NCBI GenBank assembly: GCA_035457725.1
Contig: DATIBC010000023.1
Location: 25,104 to 89,103, forward strand
Origin: DATFES01 sp035457725
GTDB lineage: Bacteria > Pseudomonadota > Alphaproteobacteria > CACIAM-22H2
DNA: 64,000 nucleotides
Direction of reading: 5' to 3'
Below the pieces are notes generated by a model, which worked only from the letters and a program-made list of their open reading frames with translations, ran no database searches and was not told the origin of the DNA. The position numbers and the translations under genes were made by a program. Shown in pieces: positions 16,547 to 25,896 of the stretch. Each line of letters starts with the position of its first letter. Within the stretch, counting starts at the first letter, position 1.

Positions 16547-17656
16547 TCAGCGCGGGTTCACGGCAACGAAATCGGCGAGCCGGCGATTGCCCGCCATCAA
16601 CGCGAGGCGGTCGCCGACGACCATGAACGTCGTCGTCGCGCCGAGCGCCTGCAGGAATTCGTTCTCGCCGTCCATCCCCGCCAGGCAGGCGCGCCGCGTC
16701 GTGGCGATGAGGCCGAAATTAAGGTTCGCATCTTCCAGTGCGTACGGCCCAAAATAGGTGTTGCACCCGGCGAACCCCTGAACGCGCCGCTGGGTCGGGA
16801 CTAGACGGAGCGTCGTCGCGCGTTCGCCATCGGAGGCGACCACCGGCGCGCCGCCGACTTCGACGAGGCGCCAGTCGGTCCCCTCGAGCGGTGCGTTCGG
16901 TCGGCCACCATCGCAGCCGTAGCCGGGCCAAACGCGGTCGAACCGCTCGACCTTGATCGCATCCTCGCTTCCCGGACCATCGGCCTTCGGCCGCGACTCC
17001 AGGCGGCCGTCGAAAGTCGCCAGCAGCGCCGCGCCAGGAGCTGCGCGCACGGCCAAGTACGCCCGTTGCAGGGCGACGTTGTCGCCGACTTCGGCGACAG
17101 GAAACGAATGACCGGAGCGGCACTCGACGATCCGCCCGGCATCGGCAAGATAAGTGTACATGCCGCGCAGTCGGATGACATCGGCGATCAGGTCGATGTC
17201 GGCCGCACGATCGAGCGTGTAATTGAGCTGCGAGCCGATGCGTTGGCCTGCCATGTCGAGCAGCGTCAACGCTCCCGTCTGTTCGATCTCGAACCGACGC
17301 GGCGTATCGCCCACGCCGTGCAAGGCGATCTCGCGGCGGTCGGGCGAAAGCTCCCACCGTCCGATATCGACCGAGCTGCGGTCGCGACCCTGATCGACGC
17401 CGAGATAGGCAGATCGCATCAGAAAGACTTTTCCCTCGCGTAGCGTCAGCGTGAGACCGATGCCCGGACAGTCGGCGCACGGGATCGTGCCACGATATGT
17501 CGCTGGAGCGACTGCCACGGATGACGCGGCCGTCGGAGGAGGCACGGGAAGCGCTGGAGTCGCGGCGGGCGGGGCTTCGGGCGTAGGCGCACATGCCTGC
17601 GCCAGGCAGGCAATCGCCACAAGCCCCCATCGACCGCCTCGCGACCGCTTTCGCAT
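16547..17656 (-). CDS. Envelope lipoprotein with NlpE-like and META domains
   Basis: A 369-residue exported protein. Residues 1-22 form a signal peptide ending LAQAC, a near-lipobox with Cys22 as the likely lipidated residue, followed by a proline/alanine linker. Residues about 53-130 resemble the NlpE N-terminal barrel, including the CxxC motif of PCADCPGIGLTLTL. The last ~110 residues (EGTDWRLVEVGG through GFAGCNTYFGPY to TRRACLAGM) form a META/HslJ domain. NlpE senses envelope stress and copper in enterobacteria; META proteins affect stress and antibiotic tolerance. Combination suggests an envelope stress or metal role. The ATG at 17656 follows GGAGGGG by 5 nt. Confidence 0.75.
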   Translation of the reverse strand: MRKRSRGGRWGLVAIACLAQACAPTPEAPPAATPALPVPPPTAASSVAVAPATYRGTIPCADCPGIGLTLTLREGKVFLMRSAYLGVDQGRDRSSVDIGRWELSPDRREIALHGVGDTPRRFEIEQTGALTLLDMAGQRIGSQLNYTLDRAADIDLIADVIRLRGMYTYLADAGRIVECRSGHSFPVAEVGDNVALQRAYLAVRAAPGAALLATFDGRLESRPKADGPGSEDAIKVERFDRVWPGYGCDGGRPNAPLEGTDWRLVEVGGAPVVASDGERATTLRLVPTQRRVQGFAGCNTYFGPYALEDANLNFGLIATTRRACLAGMDGENEFLQALGATTTFMVVGDRLALMAGNRRLADFVAVNPR

Positions 17657-17741
17657 GCGCTCCCCTCCGCGCCTAGCCATGATAAAGATAGGCCGGCGGC
17701 GAAACGAAGCAATGCCGCAAGGCGGGGCGGCTGGACCGCCG

Positions 17742-19292
17742 CTAGTGCGTCGTGCCGTTTCCGGAATGGCCGCCCGAGTTTCCGACGTGCCCGTTGGCCT
17801 TGGTCGGATCGTTGACCGACGCGACGGTCCACGTGCCTGCGGTACGCGCCAGGAGGTTACGCAGCGCATACTGGATGCCTTCCTCGGTGAATTCGGGCGC
17901 GGCGCCTTTGTAGCGGCACCGATCGATGATCCGATCGACGATGAATTTCGGGTGGTGCGCCGAGAGCGGAATCTTCTGCGTTTTGTAGAAATTCTCGAGC
18001 AGGTATTCGATGACGTCGTCGGAGTACTCGATCTTGGCCGACTTGCAAACGAGCCGGAATATCTTGGTGTAGTTCTCGAGGTCCGGATAAAACACCTCGA
18101 TCTTGTACGATATACGGCGCAGGAACGCGTCATCCATCAAATCTTCCGGCTTGAGATTGGTCGAAAAGACGACCAGCTCGTCGAACGGAATCATGAATTT
18201 CTTGCCGGTGCGCAACGCCAGATAATCGATCCGCCGGTCGAGATTGATGATCCAGCGGTTGAGAATCTCCTTGGGCGACACGCGCTGACGCCCGAAATCG
18301 TCGACGATGAAGATTCCATTCATCGCTTTCATCTGCAGCGGCGCCTCGTAGAACTTCGAGTACGGACTGAACTGCAGATCCAGCATGTCGAGTGTGAGTT
18401 CGCCGCCGGCGATGAGGGTCGGTCGGATGCACGGAACCCAGCGCGCGTCGGCGGCGCTGGTATAGCGATCGGTGGCCGCCCGCAGCGAGACTTTTTGCGG
18501 CTGCGACTGCTCCGCCGCCGGGTTGATCACCGAACGATGGACCGACGGGTCGTAGAGCTTGATCACCTGGCCGTCGACCTCGACGGCGTGCGGAATGAAG
18601 ACGATCCCGCTATAGGCCTTGCCGACCGCCTCGGCGATGGTCGTCTTGCCGTTGCCAGGAGGTCCGAACAGCAAGATCGAACGCGCCGAGTTGACCGCCG
18701 GCCCCAGATCTTCGATGAATCCCGGCGGTAGGATCATATGTCGCGTATTGCGCACCAGCGTTGATTCGTCGAGACGCTCGCTCAGGATCGATTGGCGCTT
18801 CACTTGCGTGCAATAAGTGTCGAGCGACACCGGCGCGGCACCGACGTACTGCGACAGCTCGAGCGCCTCGGCGGCCCATCGCTTGCCCTTCTCGGTCAAT
18901 GAGTGGCGCAACTCGGAGACCAGGCTCTGGCCCGCCTGGCCGAGAACTTCGATGAGCTGTCGCTCGCGGCCGCGATCGACCAGCTCCTGGACCACCGCCG
19001 TGGGCAGCTTCATCTCGTCGCCGAGTTTCGAGGGTAGCTCGAAACCCGTCACCTGCATCGTCTTGAGCAGTAAGGAAATCAGGAAGTTGAAATGCAGCCC
19101 GACTTCGGCGAGCGATTTGGGCACCGGTGGAATGAATTGAATGGCGTCTTCGATCTGCTCGGCAGTGGCGACGCCCATTTCGACGAGATGTTCGCCGATC
19201 ACGCCACCTTTCATGCGCTGCTGCTCCAGCGCCTTCGCCACCTGTTCGGACGTGGCGATTCCCTTGCTGATCAATACTTCTCCGAGCAGCAT
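17742..19292 (-). CDS. AAA-type ATPase with MshEN/GspE-N-like N-terminal domain
   Basis: A 516-residue cytosolic ATPase. Residues 1-60 (LLGEVLISKGIATSEQVAKA, then GEHLVEMGVATAEQIEDA) form two copies of the short motif of type II secretion/MshE N-terminal (MshEN) domains, which in other proteins bind cyclic di-GMP. A linker (about 60-190) is followed by an AAA core: Walker A GPPGNGKTT (210-218), Walker B IFIVDDFG (327-334) and sensor-like FSTNLKPEDLMDDAFLRRI. The C-terminus ends in a Gly/His/Asn-rich tail. The start is taken as ATG at 19292 because an upstream extension would need a TTG. It may couple a second messenger or pilus-type signal to a remodelling ATPase; role unknown. Confidence 0.75.
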   Translation of the reverse strand: MLLGEVLISKGIATSEQVAKALEQQRMKGGVIGEHLVEMGVATAEQIEDAIQFIPPVPKSLAEVGLHFNFLISLLLKTMQVTGFELPSKLGDEMKLPTAVVQELVDRGRERQLIEVLGQAGQSLVSELRHSLTEKGKRWAAEALELSQYVGAAPVSLDTYCTQVKRQSILSERLDESTLVRNTRHMILPPGFIEDLGPAVNSARSILLFGPPGNGKTTIAEAVGKAYSGIVFIPHAVEVDGQVIKLYDPSVHRSVINPAAEQSQPQKVSLRAATDRYTSAADARWVPCIRPTLIAGGELTLDMLDLQFSPYSKFYEAPLQMKAMNGIFIVDDFGRQRVSPKEILNRWIINLDRRIDYLALRTGKKFMIPFDELVVFSTNLKPEDLMDDAFLRRISYKIEVFYPDLENYTKIFRLVCKSAKIEYSDDVIEYLLENFYKTQKIPLSAHHPKFIVDRIIDRCRYKGAAPEFTEEGIQYALRNLLARTAGTWTVASVNDPTKANGHVGNSGGHSGNGTTH

Positions 19293-19635
19293 CTTCGCCT
19301 CGTTCCAACGACCGCCTAACGGCGCCAAGCAGCGCTGTTCGCCACGGGCATCATCGCAACGCCCAGGCGCGCGAAATTGCGCGCGTCCCCAATCGCCCTG
19401 GGGCGTGGCTGTGATCAGAATGGGTTAAGGAAGTTAGCGGTCCGTTACCACCAACTCGAGCACTTCCGACTGTTCGAGCCATTAACCATAGTGCTAGTGT
19501 CGCCGCCCGCCAGGCCATTCGAGATTTAGCGCGGTCGATTACGGCATTTTCGCTCGAATGCGATCAATCGAAGCGGTTCGCCGGCGATCGCGGCCCGGCG
19601 GCGCCGACAAGGCAAACATGATGGAGGAGCACGCC
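19293..19635. other. Divergent intergenic region between the AAA ATPase and a MetE-like gene
   Basis: This 343-bp gap must hold both promoters. It contains an imperfect GC palindrome (cgcgc-gaaatt-gcgcg near 19370) and a less GC-rich stretch around 19420-19500, but no clear sigma-70 or sigma-54 promoter and no convincing small gene. GGAGGAGC directly precedes the MetE-like ATG at 19636. Confidence 0.5.
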
Positions 19636-20751
19636 ATGTCCGCCCGTACCGTGCCGCCGTTCCGCGCCGACCATGTCGGCAGCCTGCTTCGCCCCAGGGA
19701 GCTCCTGCAGGCGCGCGAGGATCACCGGGAGGCCAGGATCTCGGCCGCCGAGCTGAAGGCTATCGAAGACCGCGCGATCCGCGAAGCGGTAAAGATCCAA
19801 GAGGACATCGGCCTGCGCTCGGTGACCGACGGCGAGTTCCGCCGCGGCTCGTGGCACATGGATTTTCTCTACCGCGTGGGCGGCGTCACCAAGGTGACCG
19901 ACAGCCTGAAGATCCAGTTCCGCAACGAAAATGGCGTCATCGAATTCACGCCGGCGGCGCTCCGCGTGACCGGAAAGTTGCGGCTCGAGCAGTGCATATT
20001 CGGCGAAGCGTTCAAGTTCCTGCAATCCATCGCCAAGGCGACGCCGAAACTGACCATTCCATCGCCCAGCATGATGCATTACCGCGGTGGCCGCGCTGCG
20101 ATCGATCCCACGGTCTATCCGGAATTGGACGCGTTCTGGGACGACTTGGCGCAAGTCTACGCCGACGAGATCAAGGCGCTCGACGCCCTCGGCTGCACCT
20201 ACCTTCAACTCGACGACACCAGCCTCGCCTATCTCAACGATCCGGAGCAACGCGCGCATATCGCCGGGCTCGGCGGCGACGCGGCGCGTCAACACTTGAT
20301 CTATATCCGTCTCATCAACAAGGCGCTCGCCGCCAAGCCGGCCGGAATGACCGTGTGCACGCATATGTGCCGCGGCAACTTTCGCTCCTCGTGGGTAGCC
20401 AGCGGCGGCTACGATCACGTCGCCGAGGCGCTGTTCGGCCAGCTCAACGTCGACGGGTTTTTCCTCGAGTACGACGATCATCGCTCCGGCGGCTTCGAGC
20501 CGCTGCGTTTCGTGCCGAAAGGAAAGATCGTCGTGCTCGGCCTGGTGACGACGAAAAAAGGCGCGCTCGAGAAAAAGGACGACCTGAAGCGGCGCATTGA
20601 CCAAGCGGCGAAGTACGTACCGATGGATCAACTGTGCCTCAGTCCGCAATGCGGTTTTTCTTCTACCGTCGACGGCAACGCACTGACGCAAGAGGAGCAG
20701 GTGGCGAAATTGCGGTTGATCGTCGAGACGGCGCGTGAGGTATGGGGATGA
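19636..20751 (+). CDS. Cobalamin-independent methionine synthase-like protein (MetE C-terminal domain family)
   Basis: A 371-residue single-barrel protein of the UROD/MetE-like superfamily, corresponding to the C-terminal catalytic half of MetE. It begins PPFRADHVGSLLRP, the family opening; the zinc-site region shows VCTHMCRGNF (His and Cys) and QLCLSPQCGFSST (the second Cys of the zinc site). Such short paralogues lack the N-terminal MetE domain; their methyl donor and acceptor are mostly unknown, and many sit in catabolic clusters. Start at 19636 is supported by GGAGG 9 nt upstream. The gene ends 7 bp before the convergent Kelch gene. A second member of the family lies at 39996-41051. Confidence 0.85.
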   Translation: MSARTVPPFRADHVGSLLRPRELLQAREDHREARISAAELKAIEDRAIREAVKIQEDIGLRSVTDGEFRRGSWHMDFLYRVGGVTKVTDSLKIQFRNENGVIEFTPAALRVTGKLRLEQCIFGEAFKFLQSIAKATPKLTIPSPSMMHYRGGRAAIDPTVYPELDAFWDDLAQVYADEIKALDALGCTYLQLDDTSLAYLNDPEQRAHIAGLGGDAARQHLIYIRLINKALAAKPAGMTVCTHMCRGNFRSSWVASGGYDHVAEALFGQLNVDGFFLEYDDHRSGGFEPLRFVPKGKIVVLGLVTTKKGALEKKDDLKRRIDQAAKYVPMDQLCLSPQCGFSSTVDGNALTQEEQVAKLRLIVETAREVWG

Positions 20752-20758
20752 CGCGCCG

Positions 20759-21739
20759 TCAGCGCGCCGGCGTCAGCCGCTCGTTCCTCGCGCTGTAGGT
20801 GAGGCCGGGAAACGGCCCGCCGCCGACGACGTATATTGCGCCATCGACCGTCGCCGCGCCCAGACCGTGACGCGCCGTCGGCATCGGCGGCAGTATTTCC
20901 CAGCGGTCGCGCGCGGGGTCGTAGCGTTCGGCGTCGGCGAACGTGCGCTGCGTACCGCCGAAGGTTTCGCCCCCGAAAACATACATGCGGCCATCGAGCA
21001 CGGCGGCGGCGATGCCGCTGCGCCCGGTGGGGAGCGCTGCCGCCGCCGTCCAGCGGCCCGATGCCGGGTCGTAGAATTCGTGCACGCGTAATTCGAAATC
21101 GCCACCATCGCGCCCGCCGACGACGAAGAGACGGCCGCTGATCGTCGCGGCGGCGTGATGGTTGCGCGGCGTCGGCATCGGCGCCGCCACGCGCCATGTG
21201 TCGGACGCCGGGTCGTAGATTTCGTGTGTTGCAACCGAACGCCGCGACGCAATCGTCCCGCCGATGGCGTGGATCTTGCCATCATGAATCGCGACGGCGA
21301 GCGCGCCACGCGCCGTCGGCAGCGGCGCCGCCGGGCGCCAGCGCCCCGTGGCCATTTCGTAAGCGTGGACGGCGGCGGTCGGTTCGAACGTCGCCTCGCG
21401 AAAACCGCCGACGATGTAGAGACTGCCGGCCACGACGGCGAGCCCGGCATGGTTGACGCCCTCCGGGATGTTGCCGAACGGCCGCCAGCGGTCGTTCGCC
21501 GCGTCATAGGCGAACAGCGTACGCGGCGCCGCGCGGCCGCCTACTGTCGAGCCGAACCCGCCCGCGACATAAATCGTTCGGCCATCGGTGGCCACGCTCA
21601 ACTCGGTGCGCGCCTCGGGAAGCGGCGCCGCCTGCGTCCATGCACCCCCGATCCGCGGCGTATCTTGCGCCAGCATGGGCTGGAGCGACAGCCCAAGCGC
21701 CGTCATTGCAAGGAGCACCGCAGCGTAAATCGGTTTCAC
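20759..21739 (-). CDS. Exported Kelch-repeat beta-propeller protein
   Basis: A 326-residue protein with a signal peptide (about residues 1-25, ending QPMLAQ) followed by six Kelch units of roughly 45-50 residues, each with the pattern (I/L)YVxGG, W and a 'YDPASDxWRxAAPMPTPRxxHA' type linker, so a complete six-bladed propeller. Probably periplasmic; binding or sialic-acid-mutarotase-like roles occur in such proteins. The start is GTG at 21739, whose GTGA overlaps the stop of the upstream dipeptidase, so translation is coupled. This ties it to the peptide/5-oxoproline cluster, though its job there is unknown. Confidence 0.8.
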   Translation of the reverse strand: MKPIYAAVLLAMTALGLSLQPMLAQDTPRIGGAWTQAAPLPEARTELSVATDGRTIYVAGGFGSTVGGRAAPRTLFAYDAANDRWRPFGNIPEGVNHAGLAVVAGSLYIVGGFREATFEPTAAVHAYEMATGRWRPAAPLPTARGALAVAIHDGKIHAIGGTIASRRSVATHEIYDPASDTWRVAAPMPTPRNHHAAATISGRLFVVGGRDGGDFELRVHEFYDPASGRWTAAAALPTGRSGIAAAVLDGRMYVFGGETFGGTQRTFADAERYDPARDRWEILPPMPTARHGLGAATVDGAIYVVGGGPFPGLTYSARNERLTPAR

Positions 21740-22743
21740 CTCGGCCAGGTCGCTTCGGCGACGCGAAGGAAGTTCTCGCCGAGGACCCCGCGAATCGCCG
21801 ACTCGGCATACCCGAGCTGGACCAAGCCTTCGGCGATGGCCGGCATGCGCTCCGGCTCGACGAAATTGCTGCGCCCGACATAACTGTGCTGCGGCGGCCA
21901 CCACAGCGAAGCCTCGAAGCCCGGCGGATATTCATCGAGACCGCGGCGAAACACGAAATCGAGGCCGATGCCAACGTGCTCGGCGCCGACGCGATCGGCG
22001 ACATAGTCGATGTGGCGGACCACCGTCTCGGTCCGGTTGTCGTCGTCGCCCAGGAAAATGCCGATACCGTTGATGCCGACGACGCCGCCGCTCCTCGCGC
22101 ATGCGTCGATCTGGTCGTCGCGAATGTTGCGCGGATGATCGCGCAGAGCGCGCGGATTGGCATGCGAGAAGATCACCGGCTTTGCCGACATCGCCATGAT
22201 CTCCATGCTCGTGCGATAGCCGGTATGCGAACAGTCCATCAGGATACCCAGGCGGTTTATCTCGGCTACGACCTTGCGGCCGAACGCGGTCAATCCGATG
22301 TCGGCGCCATGACAGCCGCCGCCGACCGCGTTATCGCGGTTATACGCGAGATGCATCTGGCGTACGCCGAGATCGCGATAGAATAGCAACATGTCGACGT
22401 CGCCCTCGAGCATGTCCGAGCCCTCGAGATCGAAGCTGACCGCGAGCCGGCCGGTGGCCTTGGCGCGGCGGACGTCGGTGACCGTGTCGGCAAGCAGATA
22501 CTCCTCGGGCCGCGCCGCGACGTAGGCGCGAAAGGTTGCTATCACGCGAGCGATCTGGGCGACCGGATTGAAATCCATGCCGACATTGATCGACACGTAG
22601 TCGATGCCGGCGGCGCGGTGGCGGGCAAGATCGCCGCAATCGACCCCCGCCCGGAGCGGCAGGCAGCTATGCGCGTCCCATACCAACGCCTCGTCATAGA
22701 GCTGACGCGCCCTTTCCGCCGGCGATGGCGACAATCCGTTCAT
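21736..22743 (-). CDS. Membrane dipeptidase-like metallopeptidase (M19 family)
   Basis: A 335-residue M19 (renal dipeptidase) family protein. Recognisable metal-site motifs are WDAHSC (residues 22-27), FDLEG with Glu107, DCSHTG with His173, and IFSHANPRA with His194; the family's HxD has become HxC here, so one canonical zinc ligand is altered. Members cleave dipeptides, often with D-residues, and some act as other amidohydrolases. No signal peptide is present, so the enzyme is cytosolic. It lies between the amidohydrolase at 22775 (31 bp away) and the coupled Kelch gene, in one minus-strand operon probably starting with pxpA. Confidence 0.85.
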   Translation of the reverse strand: MNGLSPSPAERARQLYDEALVWDAHSCLPLRAGVDCGDLARHRAAGIDYVSINVGMDFNPVAQIARVIATFRAYVAARPEEYLLADTVTDVRRAKATGRLAVSFDLEGSDMLEGDVDMLLFYRDLGVRQMHLAYNRDNAVGGGCHGADIGLTAFGRKVVAEINRLGILMDCSHTGYRTSMEIMAMSAKPVIFSHANPRALRDHPRNIRDDQIDACARSGGVVGINGIGIFLGDDDNRTETVVRHIDYVADRVGAEHVGIGLDFVFRRGLDEYPPGFEASLWWPPQHSYVGRSNFVEPERMPAIAEGLVQLGYAESAIRGVLGENFLRVAEATWPR

Positions 22744-22774
22744 GCGGTGGCGATCCTGTTAGCTTCGATCTGGA

Positions 22775-24157
22775 TCATCGCGACGGGCAGCCGCACGCGT
22801 CAAGACGGGCGACACCGCCGAGCGGTTCGAGCAGCGCCGCCCATCGCGGCGTCCGGCGCTTGATCGCGGCGATCATGGCAGCCTCGTCCAGCCCGACGAC
22901 CGCGCCGTCGCGCATGACGACACGGCCGTCGATCACGCCGGTGACCACGTCGGACGCTTTGGCATAGAAAGCGATCGAGGCATAGTCGCCATAGAACGGC
23001 TGCATGTGCGCTCGCTCGACGGCGACCTGGATCAAGTCGGCCTTCTTCCCCGGCTCAAGCGTGCCGACTTCGCCGTCGAGGCCAAGGGCGCGGGCGGCGC
23101 CCGCGGTAGAGAACCACAGCGCATCGCGCGAGGTCAGCGCTTCGTGACTGTTGGCACGCAGGCGTAGCGCCTGCATGGCGTTGCGCATGCCCTCGAAAGG
23201 ATCGTTCATCATCCAATCGGTCGCGAAGCCCATGACGATGCCGCGCGAGCGGATGCCGGCGACATCGGGGTAGACGCCGCGGCGCGGGTAGATGATGGGG
23301 CAGTGCGCATATCGGGCACCGGCGTCGCGCACCGCGTCGAGGTCGCCGGCGCCGGCGAACGTCAGGTGCGCCAGCACCGAGTGTGGGCCGAGCACGCCAA
23401 GATCGCGCAGATATTCCACCGGCCCGCAGCCATGTCGCTGCCGGATGTGCGCGACCTCCTGCGGCGATTGCGCGACATGCGTGTGCAGTCCGACGCCGAG
23501 CCGCTGCGCTTCCGCGAACGCCTCGCGATGCAACTCGGGTCCGCATGTATCGCTGGCGTGCGCGCCGATCCGGCCGGTTATTCGTCCGTCATGCTTGCCG
23601 TGCCAGCGCTCGACGAAGGCGACGCCGTCGCGCAGCCTGGCGGCGCCGATGTCGGCCTGGCGCGTATAGTCGCCCTGCCACAAATGCTCCATTTTGACAT
23701 CGAACACCTTGTTGGCGATGACCGCCCGGAGACCGCACGCCGCCGCCGCTTCGGCCAGCGCTTCCGGCTCGTACCAGATGTCGTTTATGGTCGTGATCCC
23801 GGCCTTGAGCATGTCGATGCAGCCCAGCGTCGCGAGATCGCGCCAATCGTCGGGCGAGATGTCCCTTTCGGCGCGGAACGCGACGGTGTAAAGCGCGCGC
23901 CCGCCGGCTCCATCGTCGCTCTGGCTGCGAAACACGGCCGACGCCGCATGCGAATGGCAGTTGACGAATCCCGGCAGCACTGCTCGCCCGCGTCCATCGA
24001 TCGTCGTCGCGGCGCGCCAATGGCCGGAGGGTTTCGCCGACCCGGCGTAAACGATGCGTCCGGAGCGCACGGCGACTTCGCCGCCGACGATCACCGGCAT
24101 GTCGTCGGTCATGGGATATAGGAAATCGCCGCCGATCAGGAGATCGATATCCGGCAT
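22775..24157 (-). CDS. Amidohydrolase of the TrzN/SAH-deaminase (ATZ/TRZ) type
   Basis: A 460-residue metal-dependent hydrolase of the amidohydrolase superfamily. Metal ligands are in LPGFVNCHSHAASA (HxH), GLHTHVAQS, VLAHLTF and GFATDWMMN (Asp). The C-terminal composite beta sandwich is present (VGTLEPGKKADLIQV). The group removes amino or chloro groups from heterocycles (adenosine analogues, triazines, guanine-like rings), so a cyclic nitrogen compound is a fair guess. The ATG at 24157 is preferred to an upstream TTG. It lies 61 bp after pxpA in the same direction. Confidence 0.82.
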   Translation of the reverse strand: MPDIDLLIGGDFLYPMTDDMPVIVGGEVAVRSGRIVYAGSAKPSGHWRAATTIDGRGRAVLPGFVNCHSHAASAVFRSQSDDGAGGRALYTVAFRAERDISPDDWRDLATLGCIDMLKAGITTINDIWYEPEALAEAAAACGLRAVIANKVFDVKMEHLWQGDYTRQADIGAARLRDGVAFVERWHGKHDGRITGRIGAHASDTCGPELHREAFAEAQRLGVGLHTHVAQSPQEVAHIRQRHGCGPVEYLRDLGVLGPHSVLAHLTFAGAGDLDAVRDAGARYAHCPIIYPRRGVYPDVAGIRSRGIVMGFATDWMMNDPFEGMRNAMQALRLRANSHEALTSRDALWFSTAGAARALGLDGEVGTLEPGKKADLIQVAVERAHMQPFYGDYASIAFYAKASDVVTGVIDGRVVMRDGAVVGLDEAAMIAAIKRRTPRWAALLEPLGGVARLDACGCPSR

Positions 24158-24218
24158 CGCCAAGCTCGCGCTGCGTGGTCGCGAACGGCTCTGGCGCGCG
24201 CCGCAGATTCAGCCGAAT

Positions 24219-25031
24219 TCAGGCGTTCGCCTTGTGGAGCGCGGCCGGGCTTTCGATTGCATCGACCATCTCCGGTATTGTGACCACCGCGACGCCGGCC
24301 GCCTCCAACCCTGTCCGCACGGCGCGTGCAACCGCGATTGCCGTCGGCTCGTCGCCATGCACGCACAACGATTCGAAGCGCGCCGGAAGTCTCCGTCCGC
24401 TGGCCGCGGTGATCTCGCGATCAAGAACCATGCGCACCGCGCGCTTGGCGGCAAGCGCGGGATCGTGGATCACCGAGCCTGGTGCGCTTCGCGCCTGCAA
24501 CGTGCCCTGATCGGTGTATTGGCGATCGACGAACGCCTCGCGCGCGACGGGAAGATTCATGGCCTCGCCGGCGCGCTCCATTTCGGAGCCCGCTAAGACG
24601 AGATAGATGAGCTCACGATCGACGGTACGGATCGCCCTGCCGATGGCGAGCGCGTATTCCTTGTCTACCGCCGCCATGTTGTACAGGGCGCCGTGCGCCT
24701 TGACGTGCGTCACCTTCGTTCCGGCGTAGGCGCACATCGCCTGCAGGGCACCGATCTGGTAGGCGATGAGGTATTCGAGGTCGCTCGGCTTCATGGAGAT
24801 TTGCCGGCGCCCGAAGCCCCAAAGATCGTTGAAGCCGGGATGCGCTCCGATCGACACGCCGTTCTCGCGCGCCTTCTGCGCGACGTCGTGCATCACCGTC
24901 GGATCGCCGCCGTGCATTCCGCACGCGACATTGACGCTGCGGACGATCTTGAGGATGTTTTGGTCGTCACCGATCGTGTAGTGGCCGTAGCTTTCGCCCA
25001 TATCGGCGTTGAGGTTGATGCGTGTCGACAT
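24219..25031 (-). CDS. pxpA: 5-oxoprolinase subunit A (LamB/YcsF family)
   Basis: A 270-residue protein with the whole PxpA/YcsF signature: NLNADMGESYG at the N-terminus, NVACGMHGGDP, VSIGAHPGFNDLWGFGR, and VKAHGALYN. PxpA works with PxpB and PxpC to hydrolyse 5-oxoproline (pyroglutamate) to glutamate with ATP. The start at 25031 has GGAGGGA upstream. In most bacteria the three genes are in one operon; here pxpA is divergent from pxpB-pxpC across 151 bp and heads a minus-strand run with an amidohydrolase, a dipeptidase and a Kelch protein. Confidence 0.92.
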   Translation of the reverse strand: MSTRINLNADMGESYGHYTIGDDQNILKIVRSVNVACGMHGGDPTVMHDVAQKARENGVSIGAHPGFNDLWGFGRRQISMKPSDLEYLIAYQIGALQAMCAYAGTKVTHVKAHGALYNMAAVDKEYALAIGRAIRTVDRELIYLVLAGSEMERAGEAMNLPVAREAFVDRQYTDQGTLQARSAPGSVIHDPALAAKRAVRMVLDREITAASGRRLPARFESLCVHGDEPTAIAVARAVRTGLEAAGVAVVTIPEMVDAIESPAALHKANA

Positions 25032-25182
25032 CGGCCAGATCCCTCCTCGGCCCTCGCCAAACGCCGCGCCCTCGGTTCGGCGGCAGGCCATTGCTTCACG
25101 CCGGGAAAGCGGCAATCGTTGCCGGATCGTCAATCACTATAGGCGCTCGCGACGAGGCGTCAACGAGCGACGGGAACCGACC

Positions 25183-25896
25183 TTGCGCTTTTTGTCCTCA
25201 GGCGACACGGCCCTGATCGTCGAGTTCGCCGACACGATCGATCGCGCCGCCAGCGCACGGATCGTGCGCTTGGCGGCGGTGATCGAGGCGGCGCGGCTGC
25301 CGGGCGTGATAGAGGTCGTTCCGACCATCCGCTCGCTGATGGTCGTCTATGATCCGACCCGAACCCGTCGTGGCGAACTCGAATCCAAGATTGGCGCTCT
25401 TGAATCGGCGCCGGATGCTGCCGGCACGCCGGTGCGACGTTGGACGATCCCGGTGTCGTACGCCGAGGAGGATGCGCCCGATCTCGCGGATGTCGCCGCC
25501 GAGACGCGATTGTCTCGCGACGAGGCGATCGCTCGCCATGCGGGCGTGACGTATCACGTTTATATGCTCGGCTTCCTTCCGGGGTTCGCCTATATGGGCG
25601 ACCTCGACGCGGCGCTGCGGCTGCCGCGGCGACGCAATCCGCGCACGCGCGTTCCGGCGGGCTCGATCGCTATCGCCCAGCAATTGACCGCCATTTACCC
25701 AGCCGAGTCGCCAGGCGGTTGGCATCTGATCGGCCGCACGCCGGTGCGATTTTTCGATCCCGGCGCCACCCCACCGGCGCTACTGGCCCCCGGCGACCAG
25801 GTGCGTTTCGCGCCGATTTCGAACGCCGAGTATCGCAAGATCGCCGGCGCGGTCGCGGCGGGCTCGCTTCGCCTGTCCTACGAGGCCATCGGTTGA
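25183..25896 (+). CDS. pxpB: 5-oxoprolinase subunit B (KipI-like)
   Basis: A protein of about 237 residues with the allophanate-hydrolase subunit 1 fold: GDTALIVEFAD near the start, then HVYMLGFLPGFAYMGDLD, LPRRRNPRTRVPAGSIAIA and YPAESPGGWHLIGRTP, all diagnostic for PxpB/KipI. It forms the ATP-dependent 5-oxoprolinase with PxpC and PxpA. A TTG at 25183 gives the family-typical N-terminus (LRFLSSGDTALIVEF); no better start exists nearby, although the frame is open to 25009. Its stop overlaps the pxpC start by one base. Confidence 0.9.
   Translation: MRFLSSGDTALIVEFADTIDRAASARIVRLAAVIEAARLPGVIEVVPTIRSLMVVYDPTRTRRGELESKIGALESAPDAAGTPVRRWTIPVSYAEEDAPDLADVAAETRLSRDEAIARHAGVTYHVYMLGFLPGFAYMGDLDAALRLPRRRNPRTRVPAGSIAIAQQLTAIYPAESPGGWHLIGRTPVRFFDPGATPPALLAPGDQVRFAPISNAEYRKIAGAVAAGSLRLSYEAIG

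Noticed and set aside
17451..18731. 426-codon open frame on the plus strand across the AAA ATPase and lipoprotein genes
   Set aside because: It spans two real genes in antisense and has no recognisable domain.
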